Assembly (NCBI RefSeq): GCF_043876815.1
Contig: NZ_JBAWKA010000001.1
Span: 1 to 64,000, forward strand
DNA length: 64,000 nt
Source: Gaetbulibacter_A sp043876815
GTDB taxonomy: Bacteria > Bacteroidota > Bacteroidia > Flavobacteriales > Flavobacteriaceae
Reading direction: 5' to 3'
In this document: positions 1-8,548 of the stretch, one piece after another
Layout of the letters: every line of letters starts with the position of its first letter
Position numbering within the stretch: the stretch's first letter is position 1
Position numbers and translations under genes: made by a program
The notes under the pieces: generated by a model
The model's input: only the letters and a program-made list of their open reading frames with translations
Told to the model about the DNA's origin: nothing
The model's database searches: none

Positions 1-95
1 TTAGTATTTAACTTTACAAGTATACAAAAAGCTGAAAATTCCGCAGGAATTTTCAGGATAAGCGATAACTAGCAATTGCTTATAGCCGATGTTGG
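1..95 (-). repeat. attC-like site, left part cut by window edge
   Basis: Right-hand part of a long attC-like site: it holds the central inverted repeat (AAAATTCCgcaGGAATTTT), the GCAATTGCTTATA arm and the terminal GTTGGC core that matches GCCAAC at the other end of the cassette at 102-656. It shows the array continues to the left of the window. Confidence 0.8.
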
Positions 96-101
96 CAAAC
101 G

Positions 102-656
102 TTATTTTATGTATTCACCATTTTCATATTTTAAGGTTTCAAGCAACTTTCCGTCAATATCATACATTTTCATTGTTCCATTTCCGTCTACCAAAGTTCC
201 TTTATCCATTTCATTTCCTTTGCCATCATAACAACTAATGATTTCAATTAACTTTCCGTAGTTCCATTTTCTTTCTGTTTGAATCTGACCATTATCAAAA
301 TACCATTTCCAAATTCCAGTTCTTTTGGCATCTATTAAAGTTCCTATTCCTTGTCGATTGCCATTTGAGTGAAAAAAATTCCACTCTCCAGTTTGTTTTC
401 CATTATTAAATTTTCCGATTTGTCTTATTTTTCCGTTTTCGTGAAATATTTTCCATTCGCCAGTTTCACTTCCGTTTAAATATGCTCCAATTTGATAGAT
501 GTTTCCATTCTCGTATAAGAGTTTCCAGTTTCCATTTTTTTTATCGTTTTTGATTTTTCCCTTAGCTTTCAAGTTTCCGTTTTCATAAAATTCCTTTTGA
601 ACGTTACAAGATGATAAAGTCAGTAGTACGATAATTGAAATTAATATTCTATACAT
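102..656 (-). CDS. YwqK/MORN-like repeat lipoprotein (cassette gene)
   Basis: 184-residue exported protein. The open frame extends to 692 through a TTG inside the recombination boundary, but ATG at 656 gives a clean lipoprotein signal (MYRILISI...LTLSSC, Cys about residue 17), so that start is preferred. The rest is a run of about 22-residue repeats with motifs such as YENGNL, GNWKLLYENG and GEWKIFHENG, as in YwqK/MORN-type proteins. These are sometimes labelled antitoxins, but no toxin partner is present. The stop codon TAA (102-104) lies in the conserved AAAATAAC box of the recombination site. It is a single-gene cassette bounded by GTTGGCAAACG and TTTGCCAACG. The molecular role is unknown; display at the cell envelope is inferred from the signal. 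Confidence 0.8.
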   Translation of the reverse strand: MYRILISIIVLLTLSSCNVQKEFYENGNLKAKGKIKNDKKNGNWKLLYENGNIYQIGAYLNGSETGEWKIFHENGKIRQIGKFNNGKQTGEWNFFHSNGNRQGIGTLIDAKRTGIWKWYFDNGQIQTERKWNYGKLIEIISCYDGKGNEMDKGTLVDGNGTMKMYDIDGKLLETLKYENGEYIK

Positions 657-690
657 CAATTTTTCAATAAACTTGGTCTTAATGTTTGCC

Positions 691-736
691 AACGGTTAAT
701 ATATGAGCCGTTTTAATGGCTTATATATGTTGTTGG
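691..736 (-). repeat. short (about 46 bp) attC-like hairpin site
   Basis: Starts with AACGG after the GCC of the left cassette and ends with GTTGG of the right cassette. The arms AATATATGAGCC and GGCTTATATATGTT pair around the loop GTTTTAAT. It lacks the central palindrome of the 125-bp sites. The same loop recurs near 12,105, 26,530 and 39,150. Confidence 0.75.
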
Positions 737-742
737 CAATAG

Positions 743-1798
743 TTATTTTAAATTTTTTATCCATTCCGAAATATCAGCCATTACTTCGGAATCCATGGTT
801 TCAGAGATCTTGCTGACTTCTTCAATTAAACCTGTTTCGCAATTTTGAAATAGATGATTAAGTCCGGGATAAACCTTAAATGTGCTTTCTATTTCACTGT
901 TTGATTCAATTAACGTTCTTACCATATCAAATTCACCTGGGTATACTACGAATAAATCTTTATCTCCGGTAATAGCAAAAACAGAACAATTAAGTTCAGA
1001 TAGCATTTTGGAATCGATATAATTCTGCATTTCCTCAAAATTTACAGAGTTCACAAACCAATTCGCATCCTGTTCAATTTTTGCATCCAACTCCTCTTTT
1101 TTTGTGTCTTTTAAATAATAGTAATGATTAATATTTAGGCTGATTAAGTCTTTAACCATCTCCCTTGTTTGAGCAATGTTATCACCTGTTTTAACTAGTT
1201 CCCAGATTTGTGTTTCAATATCAATTTGCTTTTGAATCACACCATGTTCTACACCTTTAGCTCGCAATTCAGCTTCTGTCATATTTAACAGTGTCCGGTC
1301 TGAAGGCAGGCCAGGAGGAGCCATTAATACCAAAAAGTCGCAGACCTCATTGTTTAAGGTTGCCATAGGTGCTACTTTGCCACCCTCACTGTGGCCTATG
1401 AATCCCGCATAGCTAATTTTTGAGTGCGATTTAAGATATTTCAGTGCTTCTAATGCGTCAGAGGAAAATGCTTTGAGCGTGGCACTGTCAAAATTCCCCG
1501 AAGATTTACCTACTCCCCGCTTGTCATACCGATAGGAAGCTATTCCATTCTCAGCGAGATAGTCGGCAAGCACTTTAAAAAACTTGTGCCCTTCAAAGGT
1601 TTGATCACGATCCATTTTACCGGTTCCTGCCACTAACACAACTCCTGGATAGGGACCAGAACCTTTTGGTAAAGTTAGACTGCCAGAAAGTGTGACATTA
1701 TCAATTGGATTAACTATTTCGACTTCCTGGGTGGTATTGGATCGACCACATGAATACAGATAAAGCGAAAAAGATAGTATGATACAATATTTTCTCAT
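743..1798 (-). CDS. alpha/beta hydrolase lipoprotein
   Basis: 351 residues. N-terminal lipoprotein signal (MRKYCIILSFSLYLYSCG). The alpha/beta-hydrolase fold is shown by VVLVAGTGKMDRDQ (oxyanion region, about 53-66), YRYDKRGVGKSSG (about 92-104) and the nucleophile elbow GHSEGG (Ser about residue 137), with a C-terminal GDKDLFV acid and a late GLNHLFQ histidine. It resembles the BAAT/S9-type serine hydrolases of Bacteroidota; the substrate cannot be told. The stop codon (743-745) sits in the GTTATTTT box of the attC. Cassette ends GTTGGCAATAGTTATT and AATTATTGCCAAC are inverted complements. Confidence 0.88.
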   Translation of the reverse strand: MRKYCIILSFSLYLYSCGRSNTTQEVEIVNPIDNVTLSGSLTLPKGSGPYPGVVLVAGTGKMDRDQTFEGHKFFKVLADYLAENGIASYRYDKRGVGKSSGNFDSATLKAFSSDALEALKYLKSHSKISYAGFIGHSEGGKVAPMATLNNEVCDFLVLMAPPGLPSDRTLLNMTEAELRAKGVEHGVIQKQIDIETQIWELVKTGDNIAQTREMVKDLISLNINHYYYLKDTKKEELDAKIEQDANWFVNSVNFEEMQNYIDSKMLSELNCSVFAITGDKDLFVVYPGEFDMVRTLIESNSEIESTFKVYPGLNHLFQNCETGLIEEVSKISETMDSEVMADISEWIKNLK

Positions 1799-1813
1799 TC
1801 AGTAATTATTGCC

Positions 1814-1938
1814 AACGTGATTGTATATGGTTTGTTGCGTGGTTAAACACTTAATTTAGCAAATAAAAACCGAATAGAAAATCCGCGAGGATTTTCGTAA
1901 GTATGCTAGAACTAGCAATAAATTATATACGGTGTTAC
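1814..1938 (-). repeat. attC-like site (125 bp)
   Basis: From AACG (cassette 743-1798) to GTTAC (cassette 1948-2454). Outer arms GTATATGG and ATATAC; TTAGCAAATAAA segment; central inverted repeat GAAAATCCgcgaGGATTTTC. Confidence 0.85.
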
Positions 1939-1947
1939 CCAACGTTT

Positions 1948-2454
1948 TTATTCGGATTCAATTTTCCAATTTTCCGTATTTAGAAAACCGTTTATAATTT
2001 CATAATCAGGCAATTTCTCAAAGTTTAACTTTAGTTTTATTCCGCTATATTTTCCAAATACAATATTGTCAATTCCAAATTCGAGATTTATAAATTCCGT
2101 TTTATGGTTTTTGTCAAATGTTCCAATTTGGTCATAATCCGCAATAATAAATTTATCTTGAGTTGGAATTTCCGCTAAATCTCTAAATTCCATTTGTTGG
2201 TCAAAAAATAGAGTTTCTCTTTTCTCAATATCTAATATATAAAATCCGTCACTTGTCAAAATAGCAACCTGATTTATTTTTTCCGCAATTGCAACTTTTT
2301 TAGGTTCTCCTCGAAACATTCCAACCCAATCAATTCCGCTATTTGTTGTGAATTTTATCCAACTCCAAATTTGACTTTTCCAAACTGTATTTAGGTCAAA
2401 AGTTTTTTCTTCATATTGACCAGAGGTCGGTTGATAAATAAATTCAGCTTTCAA
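1948..2454 (-). CDS. hypothetical protein (cassette gene)
   Basis: 168 residues, no signal peptide or membrane segment; apparently cytosolic. The start codon is TTG at 2452-2454, because no ATG exists between the cassette boundary (2494) and the coding frame. Motifs such as WSWIKFTTNSG and LTSDGFYILDI suggest short beta-strands, perhaps propeller-like, but I do not recognise the family. Bounded by GTTACCCAAC and GTTGGGTAAC, perfect inverted complements. The stop codon overlaps the T-rich box after the core. Function unknown. Confidence 0.65.
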   Translation of the reverse strand: MKAEFIYQPTSGQYEEKTFDLNTVWKSQIWSWIKFTTNSGIDWVGMFRGEPKKVAIAEKINQVAILTSDGFYILDIEKRETLFFDQQMEFRDLAEIPTQDKFIIADYDQIGTFDKNHKTEFINLEFGIDNIVFGKYSGIKLKLNFEKLPDYEIINGFLNTENWKIESE

Positions 2455-2494
2455 TTTTTTCTTTCAGTTTAGATTTGAGTGGTTAATGTTGGGT

Positions 2495-2619
2495 AACGGT
2501 CTAGGCTATGATTTCGTTGTGGAATCATCCGCAGGATTATTCTGCCGAAATCCAGCCGTTTGATTTATACTTTTATTTTGGTGTGGTACAAAACCACAAT
2601 GAATTATAGCCATTGTTAC
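2495..2619 (-). repeat. attC-like site (125 bp)
   Basis: AACGG at 2495 to GTTAC at 2615-2619. Outer arms GGCTATGATT and GAATTATAGCC; internal ATCATCCgcaGGATTAT inverted repeat. Confidence 0.82.
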
Positions 2620-2630
2620 TACACGTTTTT

Positions 2631-3557
2631 TTATTCTGAAAGCCAATGTAATGTATTCAATACAAATTGTTTCCAGTCGTATTCTTTGAGATTCATTCCA
2701 GCAGGTTGTTTAGAACCTTCTTCTCTATCAAAAATCATTGCTGTAAAACCGTTTGAATCTCCAAGAGCGACAACTTTTCCTTTTCCAATAATTCCAGCCA
2801 AAGCTTGAGAGTTGCCTTTTCCGATTGGTCCAACTCCTGTAGAGTGAATTACATTTTCCGAAGTTTCTGATAATTCTAACAAGTTTGTGTATTTCTTGGC
2901 TGTTAATGCGCTTCCTCCAAATGTCATTAGTTTGGTTATTCTTTCTTCTTTTGTTCTCCCTTTTATAATTGGGTGGTCCCTTTTTAATCCTCCATTTTGA
3001 TGTGTGAATTCAATCCATCCTGTATTCCCAATTTTTTTATTATAGTTCAAACTATCAATTGCTCTCCCAATACTTGATTCAATTCCAAACCGATTAAGTA
3101 GTGGGTTAATTGCCTGGTCAAATGGTGCATGTTCACTAAAAACTAAAAGTGAACCACCATTATTAACCCAATCATACAAGCTATTTATCTCATCTTGGCT
3201 AAATGTTATTTCGTCTGTCACCTCGGTTTTTGTTGTGAAGTCGAATGGAAGTGCAGTTATAATCATTACAATGTCAAAACGTTTTAAATATTCAGGCGTG
3301 AATTTTAAACTATCGACTATGGTCTGATATCCATCACTATTGGCTAAATCAGAAAATGGTTTTATAAAATCCCATTGAATAAAAAAATTATGGTGAGCAC
3401 CATCTAAGAGTATTTTTGGTCCTTTCCCCTTTTTATAAGTTGGCTCTTTTACTTCAGAGTTAAATTCAGGGTCGTTTGACATTGGCCATTGTCCAAAAGT
3501 CAAATTACAGGACACAATCAAAACAAATATTGTGAAGTATACTTTTCTTGTCATCAT
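2631..3557 (-). CDS. secreted DUF4350/GATase-like protein
   Basis: 308 residues with an N-terminal signal peptide (cleavage near LTFGQ, residue about 22; start M1 or M2). The body resembles the DUF4350/ThuA glutamine-amidotransferase-like fold: ILLDGAHHN near residue 49, FDIVMIITALPF strand near 94, then NSLYDWVNNGGSLLVFSEH (about 125-143), the typical turn before a pseudo-active loop. The usual catalytic Cys of a GATase is not evident, so a binding rather than catalytic role is possible. Periplasmic location inferred. Cassette ends GTTACTACACG and TGTGGTAACG pair with one mismatch. Confidence 0.72.
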   Translation of the reverse strand: MMTRKVYFTIFVLIVSCNLTFGQWPMSNDPEFNSEVKEPTYKKGKGPKILLDGAHHNFFIQWDFIKPFSDLANSDGYQTIVDSLKFTPEYLKRFDIVMIITALPFDFTTKTEVTDEITFSQDEINSLYDWVNNGGSLLVFSEHAPFDQAINPLLNRFGIESSIGRAIDSLNYNKKIGNTGWIEFTHQNGGLKRDHPIIKGRTKEERITKLMTFGGSALTAKKYTNLLELSETSENVIHSTGVGPIGKGNSQALAGIIGKGKVVALGDSNGFTAMIFDREEGSKQPAGMNLKEYDWKQFVLNTLHWLSE

Positions 3558-3576
3558 CTTTTTTTAAATGTGTGGT

Positions 3577-3700
3577 AACGGTGGCGGTATGAAATCGTTG
3601 GGGACTACGGGTTAATTTCCTATCCAGTTACACTGAACTTAATACGTGGCAGAATGTTTGAATAACCACTTAGACCCCAATGTTTTATAACGCGTGTTGG
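3577..3700 (-). repeat. attC-like site (124 bp), diverged
   Basis: AACGG at 3577 to GTTGG at 3696-3700. Outer arms are conserved in position but the centre is diverged, with no clear AAAATTCC palindrome. Confidence 0.7.
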
Positions 3701-3708
3701 CATTTCGT

Positions 3709-5274
3709 TTATTCTATTTTATTAAACTTAAATTTCTTCTTATTAATCCATTCCAAAGTAAAACTTCGATTTTGTTCATCGTCATTTAGAAAGGTTATTT
3801 TTGATAAAAATCCATATTCTGGAGGTCTAAACCAACAAATAAATTCGCTTTCCTTAAGGTGAAGTAGTTTACTTTCGAATCCTGTATTAATATTTTTCAA
3901 TATCAGGTTATTATTGATTTTTAACAGTTTTGAATTGAATCTATTATTTGATATACATTCATACTTTCCCAAAAGGGAGTCAATCTGGTTTATACTTGGT
4001 AATTCGTGAATTTCTGAATCTAATATTTCTTTCCACTGATCAAGAAACTGATTATTATAATTCCATTTTCTGTATTTTATATATGGATCTGTTATAGCCA
4101 TTAAATTTTCAAAAATGTTTCTTATGTGATTTCGCGACTGATTAAAGTACAATGCAATTGTATGCTCATTTGGATAAACCATACCAACAGTCCCATCAGA
4201 GCCTCCATGCATATAAAATCCTATCTTAGATGAAGTTGAATCTTGCATTAACACTCTCCATGCTAAGGATTGATGGGAAAAGGGAGCTGTCACTGACAAT
4301 GGGGTTACTGTCGATTGGGCCATTGAGACAACCTCTTTTGATAAAATTTGATTGTCATTAAAACTCCCGTTGTTTAGCCACATAGAAAGGAACTTGGCAT
4401 AGTCCATCGCAGTCGTATAGACGCCCCCATGACCTCTGAAATATTTATATTCCGGCTCAAGTGAAGCGTTCCAATATTGCGTGAAATCGTTAATACTATC
4501 ATTCCATTCATACGCAGGATTCAGATTTGTAGCCCAATTTAAATCAGGGTGAAAAGTCGTATAGGAATCCAACATCTTCAGTGGTCTGAAAATGCGCCGT
4601 TGAATAAATTCTTCTGCTGGCATACCCGAAGTAATTGTAATCAATTCAGTTAAGACAGCTATGCCTGAACCACTATAGTAAAATAAACCTGGATCCTTGA
4701 GGACCCCAATCTCACCGATTTCATCGACCACCTCTCTCAAAGTTTCAAATTCATAAGGTCGTTTTGATAAACCAATTTCCTCGAAATCGTGACTCTTTAG
4801 TCCACTAGTATGACTCAGCAATTGTTTGATCTTGATGTTATCAGATTTAGCATTGTTAAATGCTGGAATGTATTTCGCGACTTTATCATCTAATGAAATT
4901 TTGCCATCTTCCATTAATATCAATATCGCCGAAGCGATAATGGGCTTTGTCATTGATCGAATCCTATAAATACTATTCTTTTGTAGCTTTTGTCCTTTCT
5001 CTTTATCACTCCAACCGACTACTTCGTGTAGCTGAATAGTGTCGTTTCTAATAATTAAGACCTCGGCTCCGACAAGCCGATCTTGCTTTTGTAAATTAGA
5101 AATTTGTTCAAATAAGAATTCAAAATCATTTGTTCCGCTTGGCTTTTCAGATAGAAAATAAAAAGAATCAGAATTTGATTTTTCCGAATTTTCCTTGCAC
5201 CCGCTTAACAGTAATAGTAGAATGACTACTAAATATTTTAATTCATTTTTTTTTAAAGTCTTGCTTAAATTCAT
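3709..5274 (-). CDS. serine beta-lactamase/penicillin-binding-like hydrolase, lipoprotein
   Basis: 521 residues. Lipoprotein signal (VVILLLLLSGC, Cys about 26). Class-C beta-lactamase-like domain (residues about 55-370) with all three signature elements: SMTK (SxxK nucleophile), YSG in FYYSGSGIAVL, and HGG in YMHGGSDGT. The C-terminal 120 residues form a separate beta-rich tail. These proteins are usually envelope esterases or peptidases; true beta-lactam hydrolysis is not implied. Single-gene cassette: GTTGGCATTTCGTTTATTC and GAATGAATGCCAAC pair well past the core. Confidence 0.9.
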   Translation of the reverse strand: MNLSKTLKKNELKYLVVILLLLLSGCKENSEKSNSDSFYFLSEKPSGTNDFEFLFEQISNLQKQDRLVGAEVLIIRNDTIQLHEVVGWSDKEKGQKLQKNSIYRIRSMTKPIIASAILILMEDGKISLDDKVAKYIPAFNNAKSDNIKIKQLLSHTSGLKSHDFEEIGLSKRPYEFETLREVVDEIGEIGVLKDPGLFYYSGSGIAVLTELITITSGMPAEEFIQRRIFRPLKMLDSYTTFHPDLNWATNLNPAYEWNDSINDFTQYWNASLEPEYKYFRGHGGVYTTAMDYAKFLSMWLNNGSFNDNQILSKEVVSMAQSTVTPLSVTAPFSHQSLAWRVLMQDSTSSKIGFYMHGGSDGTVGMVYPNEHTIALYFNQSRNHIRNIFENLMAITDPYIKYRKWNYNNQFLDQWKEILDSEIHELPSINQIDSLLGKYECISNNRFNSKLLKINNNLILKNINTGFESKLLHLKESEFICWFRPPEYGFLSKITFLNDDEQNRSFTLEWINKKKFKFNKIE

Positions 5275-5308
5275 TTATTATTGTTCTAAATGAGTCAGAA
5301 TGAATGCC

Positions 5309-5435
5309 AACGTTTGGTGTATGGTTAGTTGCGTGTGCAGCAACTAATTTAGTAAACAAATACTTGCCAGAGGAAATTCCGAAGGAATTTTCGTGATAAG
5401 CACTAGCCATAGCAATTAATTATACACGGTGTTAC
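5309..5435 (-). repeat. attC-like site (127 bp)
   Basis: AACG to GTTAC. Pairing arms GTGTATGGTTAGTTGC and GCAATTAATTATACAC; spacers between core and arm are unequal (5 versus 3 nt), like the unequal R-L spacers of classical attC. Centre GGAAATTCCgaaGGAATTTTC. Confidence 0.87.
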
Positions 5436-5509
5436 CCAACGTTTTTTTAACGATTGTGAAATTAGTTTTGCCATGAACTAACTATCCCGCATGTGTGAAT
5501 AGCTGAGAT

Positions 5510-6688
5510 TTATAAATAACTCAACCACCATTTATCTTTATTATTTGCTTTATAAATCATGTATTTTTTGCAACTAGGGTATAGTAAAATAACTATACTC
5601 ATCCATACAATATAAACGATAAATAAGGAATAACCATAGTTGACTAAGTTTGATGACCATCCAGATCCTTTGCCAATTAAGTCATGCCAATTTCCACCAA
5701 AAACAAGAATGCCAATTATAGCAAAAGCATGAATAACAAACACGTGAACAAAATAAAAGTATAGTGGCACTCTTCCAAACACCAAGAGGAAATTAGTAGC
5801 CCTGTTTTTATAATTTTCTATAGCGTATAAAAACAATAAAGAAGGTCCCATTGTAATTAATAAATAGGCTAATGAGGGTGGATATTTGGTAACGTTAAAA
5901 AATGACAAAATTGTAAAAGTTGTATTTTTTTGAACAGACCATGGTAATAGATTTCCATAAACATTTATTCCTCTTAAAATGAAGAATAATGCAATGGAAC
6001 TTACTCCTAAAATTAATAACCATTTTTTTCTTATTGAAACTTCAAATTTCTTTGTGTAAAAGGTGCCAAAGCAATAGCCTAGAACCATCAATCCAATCCA
6101 TGGAATAACAGGGTAATGAAATACTGCTAATTTAAAAGGGTATAGGGGCAAACGTTGTTGTTGATGCAATAAATACCAAATCACAGATTTAAAACTGGTG
6201 CCTTCAAATACAATTCCATCTAATAAATTATGACCCGCAACTAATATAATACCAATACTAAGAATTGCTTTTTTTGGCAAGTATATTAGAAATGATAAGC
6301 AAACCATGCTAAAACCAATAGCCCAAATAACTTGAAAAATTATTATCTCATGGGTCAAATCAAAAGTCCAAATGAGGTTATTTAAAGTGATTTCTAAAAT
6401 AATGAGCCAAAGTCCTCTAGTTAGTAAGAACTTGGAAAGTTCTGGTTTGGATTTATTAGTGCCGTATAAAAAAGCCGAAGTACCGGCTAAGAATACAAAT
6501 ACCGGAGCACAAAAATTAGTTATAAAGCGAGTAAAAAACAAAAAAGGAGTGGTAGTTTCCATATTTGTAGGATCTCCCAAAAAAGCGCTGTAATGAAAAT
6601 AATCTCTTGTATGGTCTAATGCCATAATAATCATAACGAGTCCTCTTAAAATATCAATGGATTCAATTCTTTTAGTTTTAATTGACAT
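5510..6688 (-). CDS. DUF1624 / heparan-alpha-glucosaminide N-acetyltransferase-like membrane protein
   Basis: 392 residues with about ten hydrophobic helices. The N-terminus has the hallmark RIESIDILRGLVMIIMALDH followed by TRDYFH, typical of the DUF1624/HGSNAT-like acyltransferase fold, in which an intramembrane His or Asp handles acyl transfer. HVFVIHAFAI near residue 318 is a second conserved helix. Inner-membrane location; probable transfer of acetyl groups to a sugar, acceptor unknown. 5' leader 6689-6744 and 3' leader 5436-5509 lie inside the same cassette, whose ends are GTTACCCAAC and GTTGGGTAAC, perfectly complementary. Confidence 0.85.
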   Translation of the reverse strand: MSIKTKRIESIDILRGLVMIIMALDHTRDYFHYSAFLGDPTNMETTTPFLFFTRFITNFCAPVFVFLAGTSAFLYGTNKSKPELSKFLLTRGLWLIILEITLNNLIWTFDLTHEIIIFQVIWAIGFSMVCLSFLIYLPKKAILSIGIILVAGHNLLDGIVFEGTSFKSVIWYLLHQQQRLPLYPFKLAVFHYPVIPWIGLMVLGYCFGTFYTKKFEVSIRKKWLLILGVSSIALFFILRGINVYGNLLPWSVQKNTTFTILSFFNVTKYPPSLAYLLITMGPSLLFLYAIENYKNRATNFLLVFGRVPLYFYFVHVFVIHAFAIIGILVFGGNWHDLIGKGSGWSSNLVNYGYSLFIVYIVWMSIVILLYPSCKKYMIYKANNKDKWWLSYL

Positions 6689-6744
6689 TATGGCTTTGTT
6701 TTATTGTAAACATGTTAATATTTAGCTCTGTTGTAATGTTGGGT

Positions 6745-6869
6745 AACGGTCTCGGCTATGAGTAGTTGCGTGGGTTAGCACTTAACTTTGCAAGTACACA
6801 CCAAGCTGAAAATCCGCAAGGATTTTCAGAAGTAGGCGAGGACAAGCAATTATTTATAGCCATTGTTGT
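6745..6869 (-). repeat. attC-like site (125 bp)
   Basis: AACGG to GTTGT. Arms GGCTATGAGTAGTTGC and GCAATTATTTATAGCC; ACTTTGCAAGTACACAC segment; centre CTGAAAATCCgcaaGGATTTTCAG. Confidence 0.87.
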
Positions 6870-6875
6870 AGCCAG

Positions 6876-7778
6876 TTATTTTTTTAGTTCGTGTGTTTCT
6901 AATAAATAAATCGCCAATGTAGAAGCTGCTCCCACTGCTAATTTAGCGTGTCTTGGTTGTAATCCTTTAAATTTCCCGTCTTTTCCGTGTCCGCTTCCAT
7001 ATTCATTTCTTACTTCTCCAATTCCCTGTACAACAGATGATAAACTTCCTAAGATTTGTTTTATTGAACTCGCTGCTTTTGCTTCGTTAGGAATATCATC
7101 TGGTGTTAGTTTTAATAATTTAGTCGTTTCTTTCATTAATTTCGGTAAGTCCCAATTTTTGTCATATTCTTCTTTTCTTTCGTCAAAAATTGATTTACAC
7201 GAAGTTTCAATTAATTCTTTTGCTAAACCAATTGAAATATGTGGTGAATTCTCAATTGAGGATTCCATTAAATTTATTTGTTGAGAAACGTAATCAGCAT
7301 TTAAAATCTGTTTTATTTCTTTTCCTTTCTTCTCAATAGATTCTTTTCCGTTTATTTTAATTCTACCAACAAAAATTGGTTTATTCGATATTCGAGTTTT
7401 TTCTACAACCTCAAAATTATCATCAGCTAAATTGTCATTAAAAATCTGAAGTAATTTGTTAACTTCTTCCTTATCTGCTCTGACTAATGGATGAATCATT
7501 TCGCAAATGAAATTCAAAAATTTTGAGTCGTCACAGTTTAAAAGATTGAATCGGTCGTCATTAAAAATCCAATTATCTTCCCAGTCATAGTTATTAACTC
7601 TATGTTGCCAAATATCTCCTGCTGCATTCGGAAAACGGTTGTCGTAGGAAGGCATATTTTCCAAATCAAACATTCTTGATAAGAAATTAGCTTCTTCAAG
7701 TCTTCCAGCCCACCAAAAACCTTCTACTTGGATAAAGTCAAATATATTCTGTCTTGTTATTTGTGATATTTTGTTCAA
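6876..7778 (-). CDS. Abi_C-type abortive infection family protein
   Basis: 300 residues, cytosolic. The C-terminal third matches the abortive-infection C-terminal (Abi_C) pattern: GLAKELIETSCKSI (about 191-204), TTKLLKL, IKQILGSLSSVVQG, then EVRNEYGSGHG and the hydrophobic end KLAVGAASTLAIYLLET. The N-terminal part (RQNIFDFI, WWAGRLEEANFLSRMF) is also seen in such proteins. Abi proteins typically stop growth of infected cells, so this is the clearest phage-defence candidate in the array. The start codon is TTG (7776-7778). The stop TAA (6876-6878) is in the GTTATTTT box. Cassette ends GTTGTAGCCAG and TTGGCTACAAC pair. Confidence 0.82.
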   Translation of the reverse strand: MNKISQITRQNIFDFIQVEGFWWAGRLEEANFLSRMFDLENMPSYDNRFPNAAGDIWQHRVNNYDWEDNWIFNDDRFNLLNCDDSKFLNFICEMIHPLVRADKEEVNKLLQIFNDNLADDNFEVVEKTRISNKPIFVGRIKINGKESIEKKGKEIKQILNADYVSQQINLMESSIENSPHISIGLAKELIETSCKSIFDERKEEYDKNWDLPKLMKETTKLLKLTPDDIPNEAKAASSIKQILGSLSSVVQGIGEVRNEYGSGHGKDGKFKGLQPRHAKLAVGAASTLAIYLLETHELKK

Positions 7779-7805
7779 TGAATTTTCTTGGTTTTAATTG
7801 GCTAC

Positions 7806-7933
7806 AACGGTTACGTATATGAAATGTTGCGTGTTTGTGTGCGAGGATTTTCCGAAGGAAAATCAGAAGCTAGCAAACAAAGCAACGAACATTGGTTAAG
7901 TAAAAAACAGCAATTTTTTATATACAATGTTAC
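7806..7933 (-). repeat. attC-like site (128 bp, variant C)
   Basis: AACGG to GTTAC. Variant with TGAAATGTTGCGTGTTTGTG and CGAGGATTTTCCgaaGGAAAATC, followed by AGCTAGCAAACAAAGC. The same variant occurs at 16,226, 29,958 and 42,071. Confidence 0.82.
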
Positions 7934-7946
7934 AAGCAGTTTTTTA

Positions 7947-8390
7947 TTATCGGTAACCATAAATTATTAAATTTTCATTATCAATTTCCATTTCAAATTC
8001 CCCAATTGAATCGGTCATTATTTTTATTTTATCAATATTTTGATTGAACTTTTTCGGTTCTAGTTTTTGGTCTCTCATTTGTCTGTCAGACTTCCATTCA
8101 TAAGGGAAAATGATTTGCTCAATTTCCTTAAATTCACAAGGTCCTCCAGTCAGAATATTGTCTTTTATTCCAGTTTTAGAAAATGAGTCATTAAAATTAT
8201 CCGTTTTTGGTATTTTTATTTCTCGAAGAATATCATCAAAAACACTCTTGATATAACACTTTTTTATTTCAGTAAGATTATTTGATAATCCAATAAACAA
8301 CTTTGTCCATTTTGAATTATTCATAAAACTCCCAGAAAACATTTCAATTTTAGTTTTCAGTTGTTTTTCGTATTTTTCTATATCAATCAA
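7947..8390 (-). CDS. hypothetical protein (cassette gene)
   Basis: About 147 residues from a TTG at 8388-8390 (alternative ATG at 8342). The frame runs open to 8450 through the neighbouring attC, which cannot be the native start because it lies outside the cassette boundary at 8413. Charged, helical N-terminus (IDIEKYEKQLKTKIE), no signal peptide. I do not recognise a family. Cassette ends GTTACAAGCAG and TTGCTTGTAAC pair. Function unknown; start uncertain. Confidence 0.6.
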   Translation of the reverse strand: MIDIEKYEKQLKTKIEMFSGSFMNNSKWTKLFIGLSNNLTEIKKCYIKSVFDDILREIKIPKTDNFNDSFSKTGIKDNILTGGPCEFKEIEQIIFPYEWKSDRQMRDQKLEPKKFNQNIDKIKIMTDSIGEFEMEIDNENLIIYGYR

Positions 8391-8413
8391 AGTGCTGTTT
8401 TTAAATTGCTTGT

Positions 8414-8537
8414 AACGGTCTCGGCTATGAGTAGTTGCGTGGTTTAGCACTTAACTTTGCAAGTACACACCAAACTGAAAATCCGCGAGGATTTTCAGAA
8501 GTAGGCGAGAACAAGCAATTACTTATAGCCATTGTTG
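8414..8537 (-). repeat. attC-like site (124 bp)
   Basis: AACGG to GTTGT. Nearly identical to the site at 6,745-6,869 over the GGCTATGAGTAGTTGC arm and the GAAAATCCgcgaGGATTTTC centre, yet with different outer bases belonging to the flanking cassettes. Confidence 0.87.
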
Positions 8538-8548
8538 TAAAAAGTTTT

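Noticed and set aside
102..656. YwqK-type 'antitoxin' as part of a toxin-antitoxin pair
   Set aside because: The protein is a lipoprotein with MORN-like repeats and there is no partner gene in its cassette.
2560..2808. Plus-strand open frames opposite cassette genes (also at 12,431, 24,272, 37,714, 59,094)
   Set aside because: They are antisense shadows of well-supported genes, without signals or family features.
8391..8450. Upstream extension of the gene at 7,947
   Set aside because: The added residues would be encoded by the neighbouring attC and lie outside the cassette boundary; the same applies to 657-692, 23,452-23,484 and 48,494-48,535.
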